In this document: in pieces, positions 32,983 through 42,066 of the stretch | Position numbering within the stretch: position 1 is the first letter of the stretch | Layout: each line of letters begins with the position of its first letter | NCBI GenBank assembly: GCA_025041175.1 | Contig: JAKCFJ010000001.1 | Coordinates: 2,125,526-2,189,525 of the forward strand | DNA from: Halobacteriales archaeon YIM A00010 | Lineage (GTDB): Archaea > Halobacteriota > Halobacteria > Halobacteriales > Haloarculaceae | Length of the DNA stretch: 64,000 bases | Direction: 5' to 3' | Made by a program: the position numbers and the translations under genes | Notes under the pieces: model-generated | What the model was told of the DNA's origin: nothing | Database searches by the model: none | What the model saw: the letters and a program-made list of their open reading frames with translations, nothing else

Positions 32983-34035
32983 ATGCACTACCGAACGCTC
33001 GGTACCAGCGGTATCGAGGTCAGCGAGGTCGGATTTGGCGCGTGGGTCATCGGCTCCGACTGGTGGGGCGATCGGACCGAGGACCAGGCGATCGAGATGG
33101 TCACTCACGCCGTCGACCAGGGGATCACGTTTTTCGACACCGGCGACGTGTACGGCCACGGCGACAGCGAGCGGCTGGTAGGGCGCGCGCTCGATGAGGT
33201 CCGCGATGAGATCACGCTCGGGACGAAGGTAGGATACGACTTTTACAACAACCCCCAGGCCGGTCACGGCGAACTTCCCAAGGACCTCTCGCCGGAGTAT
33301 CTCCGCACCGCCGTCGACCGGTCGCTCGACCGCCTGGGCGTCGATCACGTCGAGTTACTCCAGCTCCACAACGCGAACGCCGACGAGATCACGCCCGACG
33401 TGCTCGAAACGCTCGATGCGCTCCGAGAGGAAGGACGGATCGGGGCCGTCGGCCTGGCGCTCGGTCCCTCGATCGGGTGGCTCGCGGAGGGGGAGTTCGC
33501 AATCGAGGAGGAGTTCGACGCGATACAGACCGTGTTCAACGTCTTCGAACAGGTCCCCGGGCGGCATTTCATCGACACGATACGGGAACAGCACGCGGAG
33601 ACGAGCCTCATCCCGCGGGTCCCCCACTCCTCGGGATTGCTCAACGAGCAGGTAACCCCCGACACCGAGCTTGCAGACGACGACCACCGCGCGTATCGCC
33701 CGGACGAGTGGTACGAAACCGGCTGGGAGAAGGTCGAAGCGCTCCGGTTCCTCGAACGCGATGGGGAGCGAACGATGGGCCAAGCCGCCATCCAGTGGCT
33801 GCTCAGCCACGACGAGGTCGCAACCGTCACTCCCACCTTCCGAACCACCACGGACATCGACGAGTGGGCCGGGGCATCCGACACGCCGCCGCTCTCTCCC
33901 GAGGAAACCGAGCGCGTCAACGGACTCTCCGAAGCCAACTTCCACGTTTCGCGCGACGACGGCATGGACAGCCTCCGCTCCTCCGTCGGTGGCGAGGATC
34001 TCGAAGGGATCGGAAAAGGGTACGCCGGGAGCTAA
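32983..34035 (+). CDS. aldo/keto reductase
   Basis: A 350-residue NAD(P)H-dependent oxidoreductase with a TIM-barrel. Catalytic tetrad blocks: FFDTGDVYGHGDSERLVG (Asp and Tyr), ITLGTKVGYD (Lys), and VELLQLHN (His). C-terminal cofactor segment is VTPTFRTTTDIDEW. The exact substrate is unknown; the DTGDVYG class includes sugar and glyceraldehyde reductases. The ATG at 32983 (MHYRTLGTSG) is the family-like start; a GTG eight codons upstream is possible. RidA follows 44 bases later. Confidence 0.9.
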   Translation: MHYRTLGTSGIEVSEVGFGAWVIGSDWWGDRTEDQAIEMVTHAVDQGITFFDTGDVYGHGDSERLVGRALDEVRDEITLGTKVGYDFYNNPQAGHGELPKDLSPEYLRTAVDRSLDRLGVDHVELLQLHNANADEITPDVLETLDALREEGRIGAVGLALGPSIGWLAEGEFAIEEEFDAIQTVFNVFEQVPGRHFIDTIREQHAETSLIPRVPHSSGLLNEQVTPDTELADDDHRAYRPDEWYETGWEKVEALRFLERDGERTMGQAAIQWLLSHDEVATVTPTFRTTTDIDEWAGASDTPPLSPEETERVNGLSEANFHVSRDDGMDSLRSSVGGEDLEGIGKGYAGS

Positions 34036-34079
34036 CGGTTTTCGATTGCTTTTATTCGGTTCTATAACGTGACTTCAGC

Positions 34080-34481
34080 ATGAACCGACGAACCGTATCG
34101 AGCGGCACGGAATGGGAATCCCAGGTCGGATACTCGCGGGCCACGCGCGCCGGAAACGTCGTCCACGTCGCGGGAACGACCGCAACGGACGAAGATGGCA
34201 CCCCGATCGACGGCGGGCCGTACGAACAGACCACACACATTCTCGATACCATCGCCCGAACGCTCGAGGAGGCGGGCGCGAGCATCGAGGACGTGACACG
34301 GACCCGGATGTTCGTCACTGATATCGACGACTGGGAGGAGATCGGCCGGGCGCACGAAGCCGTGTTCGGGGAGATCCGACCGGCCGCCTCGATGGTAGAA
34401 GTCCAACGACTCATCGATCCGCGGTTGTGCGTCGAGATCGAAGCCGATGCGGTCGTTGGGGAGTCATCTGCTTCTCAGTAG
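34080..34481 (+). CDS. RidA family protein
   Basis: A 133-residue YjgF/YER057c/UK114-fold protein. Hallmarks include RAGNVVHVAGTTATDEDGTP, the ligand Arg/Glu region RTRMFVTDIDDW, and a C-terminal PAASMVEVQRLIDPRLCVEIEA. RidA deaminates reactive enamine/imine intermediates from PLP enzymes. It forms trimers in known cases. It is downstream of and probably co-transcribed with the aldo/keto reductase; it converges on the methyltransferase gene. Confidence 0.92.
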   Translation: MNRRTVSSGTEWESQVGYSRATRAGNVVHVAGTTATDEDGTPIDGGPYEQTTHILDTIARTLEEAGASIEDVTRTRMFVTDIDDWEEIGRAHEAVFGEIRPAASMVEVQRLIDPRLCVEIEADAVVGESSASQ

Positions 34482-34486
34482 CTCGT

Positions 34487-35221
34487 TCACGATTTCGTCA
34501 GTGCAGCCTGGTAGTGGTAGCCCTCCGACCCGGAGTCCAACGACCACCTGAGTTCCGAGACGGCCCACCCCGTCTCAACCGCGGCCTCCCGCAGTCGGTC
34601 CGGACTGAACAGCCGGAACAACAGCGTCTCGCCCGTCTCATCCTCGTACTCGAACTGCATCACGCGATAGGCGAGTCCGGGCGTCGGATCCGATCGGTAG
34701 CCCAGCAGCTCCGATGGCTCCACCCGTTCGGGATCGATGCCGTCGACCACGGCGGTGCCGTTCCGATCTGTGACGCGGGCGAGCGCACCGAGAAACCGCC
34801 GCAGTCCCTGCACCGATCGCACCAGCCCGAGCTGGGTGCCGTAGACGAGCACCGCCCCGAATCGATCCCGGTCGAACGCCTCTCCCAACGCGAACATATC
34901 GACCGGTCGTGCGTCTTCCACACCGCGCTCGCCCATCGTCTCGACGAGATGCTCGCTCACGTCGATCGCAACCGTCTCGAATTGCTCCTGGAAATACAGG
35001 CTGTCCCGCCCTGCCCCCGCACCCACGTCGAGCAGCGGGCCCGAAAGCCACGAATCCAGAAACACACCGCGCTCGCTGTCGGGATCGTACGATCCGAAAT
35101 AGAACGATTCGATCGGATGCTCGCGCGTCGCGTTCCCATCATACTGGACGAGCGGTGCCGTCCGCTCACCGCGCTGCTGATCGAGAATCGCACGGCCGAA
35201 CGGGTCGGGATCATCACACAT
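34487..35221 (-). CDS. class I SAM-dependent methyltransferase
   Basis: A 244-residue Rossmann methyltransferase. Motif I is LLDVGAGAGRDS, with acidic residue after beta-2 in VAIDVSEHLVE and a motif II-like LVYGTQLGLV. An N-terminal segment of about 50 residues precedes it. Substrate unknown; the RDSLYFQEQ phrase suggests a small-molecule or protein target rather than rRNA. The family is broad, so no pathway assignment is made. Confidence 0.82.
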   Translation of the reverse strand: MCDDPDPFGRAILDQQRGERTAPLVQYDGNATREHPIESFYFGSYDPDSERGVFLDSWLSGPLLDVGAGAGRDSLYFQEQFETVAIDVSEHLVETMGERGVEDARPVDMFALGEAFDRDRFGAVLVYGTQLGLVRSVQGLRRFLGALARVTDRNGTAVVDGIDPERVEPSELLGYRSDPTPGLAYRVMQFEYEDETGETLLFRLFSPDRLREAAVETGWAVSELRWSLDSGSEGYHYQAALTKS

Positions 35222-35557
35222 ACCGTCTTATCACCGATGAAATCATAAATATTTCACCTTTGTGTGGCGTTTACGGGAAGCAATCCGGTATCCGTACGGT
35301 TCGATCGGACGGCGATGTCGGAAACGACAGATTACATCACACGGGTTGTGACCGTTCCAGGACCGTGCCACACGGGTGGTGGAACGACACATGTTTTCCG
35401 TATTTCTGTAGTGCGTGGAAGTTGTGTGGGTTTGACAAGGCAATGAGCAGCGTATAATCGGTGAATACACCCGCTGAACCGAGTTGTTCCTCATCGTTCA
35501 TCCACGTTAGTGGGGTAGGAACGGCAGAATTTTTAGCCTGACGACGGAAGTTTTGGT
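35222..35557. other. intergenic region upstream of icd
   Basis: About 336 bases between divergent genes. It includes an AT-rich element (ATTTTTAG) about 27 bases before the icd ATG that could be its TATA box. No gene, repeat or clear RNA structure was found in the rest. Confidence 0.4.
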
Positions 35558-36820
35558 ATGGCTTCCGTTTACGATAGCGTTGAAGTGCCAGAGGATGGTG
35601 CGGCTATCGAGGTGGTCGATCCCGAATCGGACGACCTCGACGTTCCTGACAATCCGATCATTCCGATCATCTACGGAGACGGGATCGGAACGGACGTCGG
35701 ACCGGCTGCCCAGACCGTGCTCCAGGCCGCTGCGGAGGCGACCGGGCGCGAAATCAACTGGATGCGCGTGCTCGCCGGCGAGTCCGCCCGCGAGAAGTAC
35801 GACGAGAACCTGCCAGCAGACACCATCGACGCGATGAGGGAGTTCAAGGTGTCGATCAAGGGTCCGTTGACGACGCCGGTCGGAGCGGGCTTTCGGAGCC
35901 TGAACGTCGCGCTGCGCAAGCGGCTCGATCTGTACACGAACATGCGCCCCACGTTCCACATGGAGGGCGTTCCGTCGCCGGTGTCCAGACCGGATCAGAT
36001 GGACATGGTGACGTTCCGGGAGAACACCGAAGACGTGTACGCGGGCATCGAGTGGGAGGCCGGCACCGACGAGGTCGAAGCGGTCCGCGAGTTCGTCGAA
36101 CAGGAGATGGGGTACGACGACATTCACGACGGTCCGGTCGGGATCGGGATCAAACCGATCTCGGAGTTCGGGACCAAGCGGCTGGTCCGCAAGGCGATCG
36201 ACTACGCCCTCGAACACGACCGCGATTCGGTGACCCTCGTCCACAAGGGCAACATCATGAAGTTCACCGAGGGGGCGTTCCGCGACTGGGGCTATGAGGT
36301 CGCAGAGGAGTACGGCGAGGGGGTCATCACCGAGGACACGCTCTGGGAGGAGCGCGACGGCGAACCACCGGAGGACGCTGTCGTCGTAAACGACCGAATC
36401 GCTGATAACATGCTCCAGCAGATCCTCACCCGCACCCCACAGTACGACGTGCTCGCCATGCCGAACCTCAACGGTGACTACCTCTCGGACGCGTGTGGCG
36501 CGCAGATCGGCGGGCTCGGCATCGCCCCCGGCGCGAACATCGGTGACGGACTGTTCCTCGCGGAACCGGTTCACGGATCGGCACCCAAATACGCCGGCCA
36601 GGACAAGGTCAACCCCACGGCTATGATCCTGTCGGGGCGCATCATGCTCGAATACATGGGGTGGAACGACGCCGCCGGTCTCATCCGCGACGCGCTCGAA
36701 GAAACCATCTCGTCCAAGCAGGTCACCTACGACATCGAACGCCAGATCAGCGGCGGCACCAAACTCTCCACCAGCGACTTCGCCGGCAAGGTCGCCGACA
36801 CGATCCACGACCTCGCCTGA
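35558..36820 (+). CDS. icd: isocitrate dehydrogenase (NADP+-type)
   Basis: A 420-residue TCA-cycle enzyme that oxidatively decarboxylates isocitrate to 2-oxoglutarate. Conserved blocks: YGDGIGTDV, the substrate-binding Ser/Arg region PVGAGFRSLNVALRKRLDLY, VTFRENTEDVYAGIEWE, the catalytic Lys/Tyr area VHKGNIMKFTEGAFRDWGY, and the metal site VVNDRIADNM...LNGDYLSDACGAQIGG. The HGSAPKYAGQDKVNP segment is the cofactor loop, in line with NADP use. It sits 5.6 kb from isocitrate lyase, its competitor for isocitrate at the glyoxylate branch. Confidence 0.95.
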   Translation: MASVYDSVEVPEDGAAIEVVDPESDDLDVPDNPIIPIIYGDGIGTDVGPAAQTVLQAAAEATGREINWMRVLAGESAREKYDENLPADTIDAMREFKVSIKGPLTTPVGAGFRSLNVALRKRLDLYTNMRPTFHMEGVPSPVSRPDQMDMVTFRENTEDVYAGIEWEAGTDEVEAVREFVEQEMGYDDIHDGPVGIGIKPISEFGTKRLVRKAIDYALEHDRDSVTLVHKGNIMKFTEGAFRDWGYEVAEEYGEGVITEDTLWEERDGEPPEDAVVVNDRIADNMLQQILTRTPQYDVLAMPNLNGDYLSDACGAQIGGLGIAPGANIGDGLFLAEPVHGSAPKYAGQDKVNPTAMILSGRIMLEYMGWNDAAGLIRDALEETISSKQVTYDIERQISGGTKLSTSDFAGKVADTIHDLA

Positions 36821-36973
36821 TCCCACAGCGAACATTCGGTCGTCCGGATCGTTTCTGATCTAGATTTCTCGCGTTTGTCGGTGCCATCGACTGCCATAGC
36901 AGCGGAGACGACACCCAAACGATTGCGAATCCGGTGACCACCGCACTCCGACAGCACCGTCGTTATCGCCGGA

Positions 36974-37792
36974 TTATGCGGCGATCGAAAAGGAAGTGTT
37001 GGAGCCTGCGAAGGGATTCGTGTCGTTCTGTGCTGCGGTTTCGGCCTCTTCGAGCCAATCGGGTTCGTTAACGGTCGTCGAATCGACGTCAGTAACGCGA
37101 AGTTCGCCCATCGTTTCCTCTGTCTCCCCGTCGGCGGTGTACGCTATATCGAACTCGAACGATCGGACGATTCCCTCCTCGTCGACGAGAAGCGTGGCGT
37201 TGAACGAGTCAATCGAGCCGTTCGATACACCGGACGTATTAGTGAACGCGTCGGGTTCGTCAACATCAGTCGCGTTGTACCGGTAGAGCGTTTCGTCGTC
37301 GCGGGTGACCGTATCGCCCTCTTCGAAGCTACTGTTTGCGAGCCACTGATCCATGTCGGTGTCGTTCGTCTGATTCTCCCGGAACGACGAGAACGGCTCC
37401 TCGCTCGTATTGTATACGGTGCCGAACAAGGGCATGTCCGTCTTTTCGTACGTCATATTTTCGTCTTGATACAGTTCCACACTCAGGAGCTCCTCCCCCT
37501 CCCCCTCGATCCTGCCGTCCATATTGGCCCGTTCGTTGGCCTCATCGACCTGGACGGAGAGGTTTATCTTCCCCTCGCTCTCGGTACTCGTGAAATTCAT
37601 CGTCTGGGTGTAGTTGTCGTGCTTGGACAACGCCGCCATATGCTGGTCGGCCGCCGTCTCGGCATCGGTGATCCCGGATTCGTTGAAGCCGTTCGGGGGA
37701 GAAACATCGGAGCTAAAGGGGGACACCCCCGAACAGCCGGCCAATCCGAGTACGAGAACGACAGCGAGGACCAATCCTGTACGCAATTTCAT
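36974..37792 (-). CDS. paralogous haloarchaeal lipoprotein, array member 1
   Basis: A 272-residue surface lipoprotein and the outermost member of a five-gene array. Signal and lipobox are VLGLAGCSGVSPF; the mature region begins PPNGFNESGITDAETAADQH, shared by the paralogs, then a beta-rich domain like a LolA/LppX cup with GEEL and TYEKTDMPLFGTVYNTSEEPF, and the common end TTVNEPDWLEEAE. It differs from the others in a 20-residue C-terminal extension. It matches, as I recall, the DUF7537 lipoproteins. Its ligand is unknown. Confidence 0.85.
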   Translation of the reverse strand: MKLRTGLVLAVVLVLGLAGCSGVSPFSSDVSPPNGFNESGITDAETAADQHMAALSKHDNYTQTMNFTSTESEGKINLSVQVDEANERANMDGRIEGEGEELLSVELYQDENMTYEKTDMPLFGTVYNTSEEPFSSFRENQTNDTDMDQWLANSSFEEGDTVTRDDETLYRYNATDVDEPDAFTNTSGVSNGSIDSFNATLLVDEEGIVRSFEFDIAYTADGETEETMGELRVTDVDSTTVNEPDWLEEAETAAQNDTNPFAGSNTSFSIAA

Positions 37793-37886
37793 ACATCCGA
37801 GAAGTTATAGGGAAGGGATATGGTTCTTGTGATTTGTGCTTCACGACAGGTCGGGATGAACTGGTTAGTGACGCCAGTGAGCCGTT

Positions 37887-38711
37887 CTATCGCGCGTTTT
37901 CGACCCAGTCGGGTTTCTCGACGGTCGTCGAACCGATGTCAGTAAATCGGAACTCGATCGTTGCTTCGTGGGTCTCGCCGCGCTCGGTGTACGTCGTTGT
38001 GCTCCTGAACTCCCGGATGAGTCCCTCCTCGTCGACGAGAAGCGTGGCGTCGAACGACTCGACAGCGTCGATATCGGTCGGCTGGACCGTCGAGACGAAC
38101 GCTTCTGGATCGTCAACGTCGGTCGCGTTGTACCGGTGGAGCGTTTCGTCATCGCGTGTTACCGTCTCAGCATCCTCAACAGTGATGTTTGCCAAGAGTG
38201 CGTCTATATCGGAGACGTTCGAACGGTTCGCCTCGAACGACGAAAACGGCTCTTCAGACGTGCTGTATATCTCCTCACCCACCAACTCATCCTTCTTATA
38301 CGTCACACCGCCTTCGTGATATTCCATCCCATTGATCATCTGGTTCCCGGACCTGGTAGCTGTGGTTTCCGAATCGGCTCGTTCGTTGGCGTCATCAACC
38401 AGGGTGGTGACCTGTAGCTCCGTTTGGGACGCGTTATCTACGATCGTCAGATTCCGAGTGTGGTTGTCGTGTTCGGCCAACGCTGCCCTGTGCTGGTCGG
38501 CCGCCGTCGCGGGATCGGTGATTCCGGATTCGGCGTAGCCGGCGGGATAGGAAACGTCGGCTTCGTCGGTCTCCCCGTTGTCAGTCGTCTTCGACTGGTT
38601 CGTTGCCGTTCCGGCGTCGGACGTGTCTCCACCGAGCGGAGACAGCCCCGAACAGCCGGCCAATCCAATCAGAACGACGAAACACAGAACCGATACTCGT
38701 CGTGTATTCAT
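37887..38711 (-). CDS. paralogous haloarchaeal lipoprotein, array member 2
   Basis: A 274-residue paralog starting MNTRRVSVLC. The lipobox is LAGCSGLSPLGG, followed by a longer Thr/Ala/Asp linker than its neighbours, then PAGYAESGITDPATAADQHRAAL, the domain with TLHRYNATDVDDPEAF and the end TTVEKPDWVENAR. The upstream 40 bases contain a block shared with the other members (AATCATCTGTCCATTCTGATTGG on the coding strand, part). All five genes point the same way, with the sequence between them also similar, so the array grew by tandem duplication. Confidence 0.85.
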   Translation of the reverse strand: MNTRRVSVLCFVVLIGLAGCSGLSPLGGDTSDAGTATNQSKTTDNGETDEADVSYPAGYAESGITDPATAADQHRAALAEHDNHTRNLTIVDNASQTELQVTTLVDDANERADSETTATRSGNQMINGMEYHEGGVTYKKDELVGEEIYSTSEEPFSSFEANRSNVSDIDALLANITVEDAETVTRDDETLHRYNATDVDDPEAFVSTVQPTDIDAVESFDATLLVDEEGLIREFRSTTTYTERGETHEATIEFRFTDIGSTTVEKPDWVENAR

Positions 38712-38827
38712 ACATGCAACCAATCAGAATGGACAGATGATTGTTGTGATTTGAGGTTGGTTCGGTTTCGAGAAGACGTTTATCCAAACTTAACCAGTGA
38801 GAGACGGCTTCGGTTCCCGAACAGCAG

Positions 38828-39622
38828 TCAGAAGTCGCTCTCGAAGGGATCCGAGTCGTTCTGTGCTGCGGCTTCGGCCTCTTCGAGCCAATCAGGCTCC
38901 TTGACGGTCGTCGAATCGATGTCGGTGACGCGAATCATTAGTGACGCTTCCTCCGTCTCCCCGTCGGCGGTGTACGTCATATCGAACTCGAACGAGCGGA
39001 CGATCCCTTCCTCATTAACGAGTACAGTACTGTTGAACGATTCGATCGAGTCGTTGGATATCTCGGAGGTATTAATGAACGCATCTGGATCCTCGATGTC
39101 GGTCGCGTTGTACCGGAGGAGCGTTTCATCGTCGCGGGTGACCGTCCCCGCTTCCTCGAAGCTGCCGTTTGCGAACAGCGGCTCCATGTCGGTGTGGTTA
39201 GTCAGATTCCCCTGGAACGACTCGGCCGGCTCCTCGGTCGTGTCGTATACGGTGCCGAACGTGGGCATCTCCGTCTTTTCGTACGTCGTATTTTCGTCCT
39301 GGTACCGTTCTATACTCATGGACTCCTCCTCGCCCTCGACACTGAGGTTCATAGTGGCTTGTTCGTTGGCTTCATCCACCCGAAAAGTGAAGCCGGTTTC
39401 TCCGGTGCCCTCGGTGCCTGTAACGTTCATCTCCAGGGTGTAGTTATCGTGCTCGGACAACGCTTCGCTGTGCTGGTTGGCCGCCGTCTCGGCGTCGGTG
39501 ATCCCGGATTCGTTGTATCCGTCCGGATAGGAGACATCCGAACCAAACGGGGACAGCCCCGAACAGCCGGCCAATCCGAGCACAATAACGAGACACAGCA
39601 CCGATAGCTGTCGCATATCCAT
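38828..39622 (-). CDS. paralogous haloarchaeal lipoprotein, array member 3
   Basis: A 264-residue paralog starting MDMRQLSVLC with lipobox GLAGCSGLSPFGS. Mature start PDGYNESGITDAETAANQH; internal TYEKTEMPTFGTVYDTTEEPA and LLRYNATDIEDPDAFINT; end TTVKEPDWLEEAEA. It is closest to member 1 in these motifs. A start three codons in (MRQL) is possible. The gene is followed on the opposite side by a head-to-head DUF5817 gene, which splits the array in two. Confidence 0.85.
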   Translation of the reverse strand: MDMRQLSVLCLVIVLGLAGCSGLSPFGSDVSYPDGYNESGITDAETAANQHSEALSEHDNYTLEMNVTGTEGTGETGFTFRVDEANEQATMNLSVEGEEESMSIERYQDENTTYEKTEMPTFGTVYDTTEEPAESFQGNLTNHTDMEPLFANGSFEEAGTVTRDDETLLRYNATDIEDPDAFINTSEISNDSIESFNSTVLVNEEGIVRSFEFDMTYTADGETEEASLMIRVTDIDSTTVKEPDWLEEAEAAAQNDSDPFESDF

Positions 39623-39762
39623 ACAACCTCCCAATAGGAACGGATATATGATTATTATGATCTAGTTAATATTTATTTCGATTCCGGATAGTTACCGAGA
39701 CGAGTCGAGCGGTGTGAGCCACAGCCACGTGGTTTAATTACGATCCAGCCGAACGCGGCGGT

Positions 39763-40293
39763 ATGTACAGCGTGGTCGGCTGTCCCGAGTGTTCGGCGCT
39801 CAAGATCGTGGAAGATCGTCCGGAGACGACGCAGTGTCCCCGGTGTGAGCGTCGAACCGCGTTCGAGAAGCTGCGGACGATCTATCAGAGCGACGATCTC
39901 GACGCCGTCCGCGAGATTCGTGGCCGACTGCTCGCTGAGCAAAGCGGCCACGGCGACGCGTACGCCGAGGTGGACAGCTTCGCCGAACTCGATTCCCGAG
40001 CCGACGACGCGGGCATGAGCCCGGAGGAGTACCTCGAACGCGAGGGAATCGACACGGACGCCACTGCCGCCGCCGAGGAGCGGGCGACGACCGCCACCGG
40101 ATCGACGCGAAACGCCAGCCAGAGGGAGATCGTGCTCGGAGCACTCCGCGACCTCGATCGGCCGACGCGCCAGGAGGTCGTGGATCGAGCCGCTGCTTCG
40201 GGCGTTCCCGAGGAGTACGTCCGTACCGCGCTCGACAAACTCACCCGAAACGGTGTCGTCACCGAAACCGACGGGCAGTACCGACTTCTGTGA
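39763..40293 (+). CDS. DUF5817-like zinc-ribbon and winged-helix protein
   Basis: A 176-residue protein with an N-terminal zinc ribbon (CPECSALKIVE...CPRCERRTAFEKL), a helical middle (EYLEREGI), and a C-terminal winged helix (REIVLGALRDLDRPTRQEVVDRAAASGVPEEYVRTALDKLTRNGVV). This architecture fits DUF5817 proteins and suggests RNA or DNA binding. It is the only plus-strand gene in the lipoprotein array and converges with member 4, 20 bases away, so it predates or interrupts the duplication block. Confidence 0.85.
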   Translation: MYSVVGCPECSALKIVEDRPETTQCPRCERRTAFEKLRTIYQSDDLDAVREIRGRLLAEQSGHGDAYAEVDSFAELDSRADDAGMSPEEYLEREGIDTDATAAAEERATTATGSTRNASQREIVLGALRDLDRPTRQEVVDRAAASGVPEEYVRTALDKLTRNGVVTETDGQYRLL

Positions 40294-40313
40294 TGGATCA
40301 GCCGACCGGAGGT

Positions 40314-41126
40314 TCAGGCCTGTTCTCTGGCGATTTCGACCCAGTCAGGCTCCTCAACAGTGGTCGAGTTGAGATCCGTGACTTGATAGCTGACATTCAT
40401 CGGGTTTTGTGTTCCATCGGCGGTGGTGTAGTTCATCGTGTAGGACATCGTCCGGACGATACCGTCCTCATCCACGGTCAGCGTTCCGTTGAACTCGTTG
40501 ACTGACGGGTCCGTTGTGGATGCTCCGAAAATAAACGGCTTGGCAGATTCAACACTGGTGATATTGTATCGAAACATCGTCTCACCGTTGTGAGTAACCT
40601 GGGTTGCCTCTCCGAAACTGGCGTTCGTGAGCCACTCGGATGTCATTCCGGTTTCGTCGGAAACCGGAGTGTCCGGAAACGGCTGTCTAGAAACGTTGTA
40701 CTGTGGTCCGGTGAGCATTGTTCCGTTCACTGCGTATTCTGTATCGTTGTTTTGATATTTACTCTGATTAGTAACCTTTGTACTACGACTCTCCCCAGCC
40801 GCCACGATACTCATGTTTTTGTGTTCTAGGTCAATATAACCAGTAACATTGATAGAGAACGGCGTATCTGAAAGTTCCGTCTCTCCATCCATTGTAATAG
40901 TCAGGTTATCATATTCTGTGAATTTCGAGACGTCTTGTTTGGCCGCTTTCTCGGGATCGGTGACCCCAGATTCGTCGTAGCCGTCAGGGTAGGAAATATC
41001 GGGCGTCTCCGTCGTGTCCTGACCGTCGGTTCCCGTCTGCTCCCCACCGAACGGGGACAGCCCCGAACAGCCGGCCAATCCGATCACGACAACGAGACAG
41101 ATGACCGATAACCGTCGCGTCTCCAT
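40314..41126 (-). CDS. paralogous haloarchaeal lipoprotein, array member 4
   Basis: A 270-residue paralog starting METRRLSVIC with lipobox GLAGCSGLSPFGG, then a Gly/Thr/Asp linker and PDGYDESGVTDPEKAAKQD. It has MFRYNITSVESAKPF and ends TTVEEPDWVEIAREQA. With member 5 it forms a sub-branch marked by the DPEKAA, FNGTL.VDEDG and SYTMNYTT phrases. The mid-region is AT-richer than its flanks, suggesting less optimised codons or recent change. Confidence 0.83.
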   Translation of the reverse strand: METRRLSVICLVVVIGLAGCSGLSPFGGEQTGTDGQDTTETPDISYPDGYDESGVTDPEKAAKQDVSKFTEYDNLTITMDGETELSDTPFSINVTGYIDLEHKNMSIVAAGESRSTKVTNQSKYQNNDTEYAVNGTMLTGPQYNVSRQPFPDTPVSDETGMTSEWLTNASFGEATQVTHNGETMFRYNITSVESAKPFIFGASTTDPSVNEFNGTLTVDEDGIVRTMSYTMNYTTADGTQNPMNVSYQVTDLNSTTVEEPDWVEIAREQA

Positions 41127-41193
41127 GCGTTCAACCAATCAGAATGAACGTATGGTTGTTGTGCTTTGGTGCCGTTTCTGTGCCAGAGTAATA

Positions 41194-41991
41194 TCAGGCT
41201 GCTCGCTCTTTAGCGGTTTCGACCCAATCAGGCTCCTCGACAGTCGTCGTATTGAGACCGGTGGTCTGGTAGTCGGCAGTCATCGTCTTTTGCTTTCCGT
41301 CGGTCGTGGTGTAGTTCATCGTGTAGGAGAACGACCGGATGACCCCGTCCTCGTCCACGAACAACGTGCCGTTGAACTCGTTCAGGGTCGGATTATCATC
41401 GAGACCGGTAATAAACGGCTCTGCCGAGTCAGCACCAGTGGCGTTGTACCGAAACATCGGCTCGCCGTCATGGGTGACTCGGGTCGAATTTCCGAAATGA
41501 GCGTTCGTGAGCCATTCGAATGACGTGATAAATCCACCGAGGGACGAACCACCGAACGAGTCCCTATACCCATCATATTGGGTCTGTTCTTCCATTGTTT
41601 TGTTCATTTCATATGTCATTCCATCAGAATGATACATAGATTCTTCCATGAACTGTTCCCCTTCCATCACACCACTCATCGAGAAAAGCGCTATCTGATC
41701 AGCAGTATCTGCCGTTACAGATATATTCATATCAACATCAAATGGTGATATTACACCAGAGACGTTCAGTTTCAGCGTGGAGTTGTCGTATTCGTCGAGG
41801 GCCGATTCGTGTTGGTCAGCTGCTTTCTCGGGATTTGTGATCCCTGATTCGTTGTAGCCGGCGGGGTGTGAAATGTCGTGGGGCTCACCGTCAGCCGTGT
41901 TGGTGGACTCCCCAAACGGAGACAGCCCCGAACAGCCCGCCAGTCCAATCATAATAACGAGACACAACACCGACAAACGTCGTGTATCCAT
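41194..41991 (-). CDS. paralogous haloarchaeal lipoprotein, array member 5
   Basis: A 265-residue paralog starting MDTRRLSVLC with lipobox GLAGCSGLSPFGE. Mature start PAGYNESGITNPEKAADQHESAL; it has MFRYNATGADSAEPF and FNGTLFVDEDGVIRSFSYTMNYTT, ending TTVEEPDWVETAKERAA. The middle of the gene (41560-41760) is noticeably AT-rich. The DNA just past its start is followed by the remnant of a sixth copy. Confidence 0.83.
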   Translation of the reverse strand: MDTRRLSVLCLVIMIGLAGCSGLSPFGESTNTADGEPHDISHPAGYNESGITNPEKAADQHESALDEYDNSTLKLNVSGVISPFDVDMNISVTADTADQIALFSMSGVMEGEQFMEESMYHSDGMTYEMNKTMEEQTQYDGYRDSFGGSSLGGFITSFEWLTNAHFGNSTRVTHDGEPMFRYNATGADSAEPFITGLDDNPTLNEFNGTLFVDEDGVIRSFSYTMNYTTTDGKQKTMTADYQTTGLNTTTVEEPDWVETAKERAA

Positions 41992-42066
41992 ACTTCATTC
42001 AATCGGAATGAACGTATGGTTGTTGTGATTTGGTGTCGTCTCCGCGCTGGATTGGTAATCAGTCGT

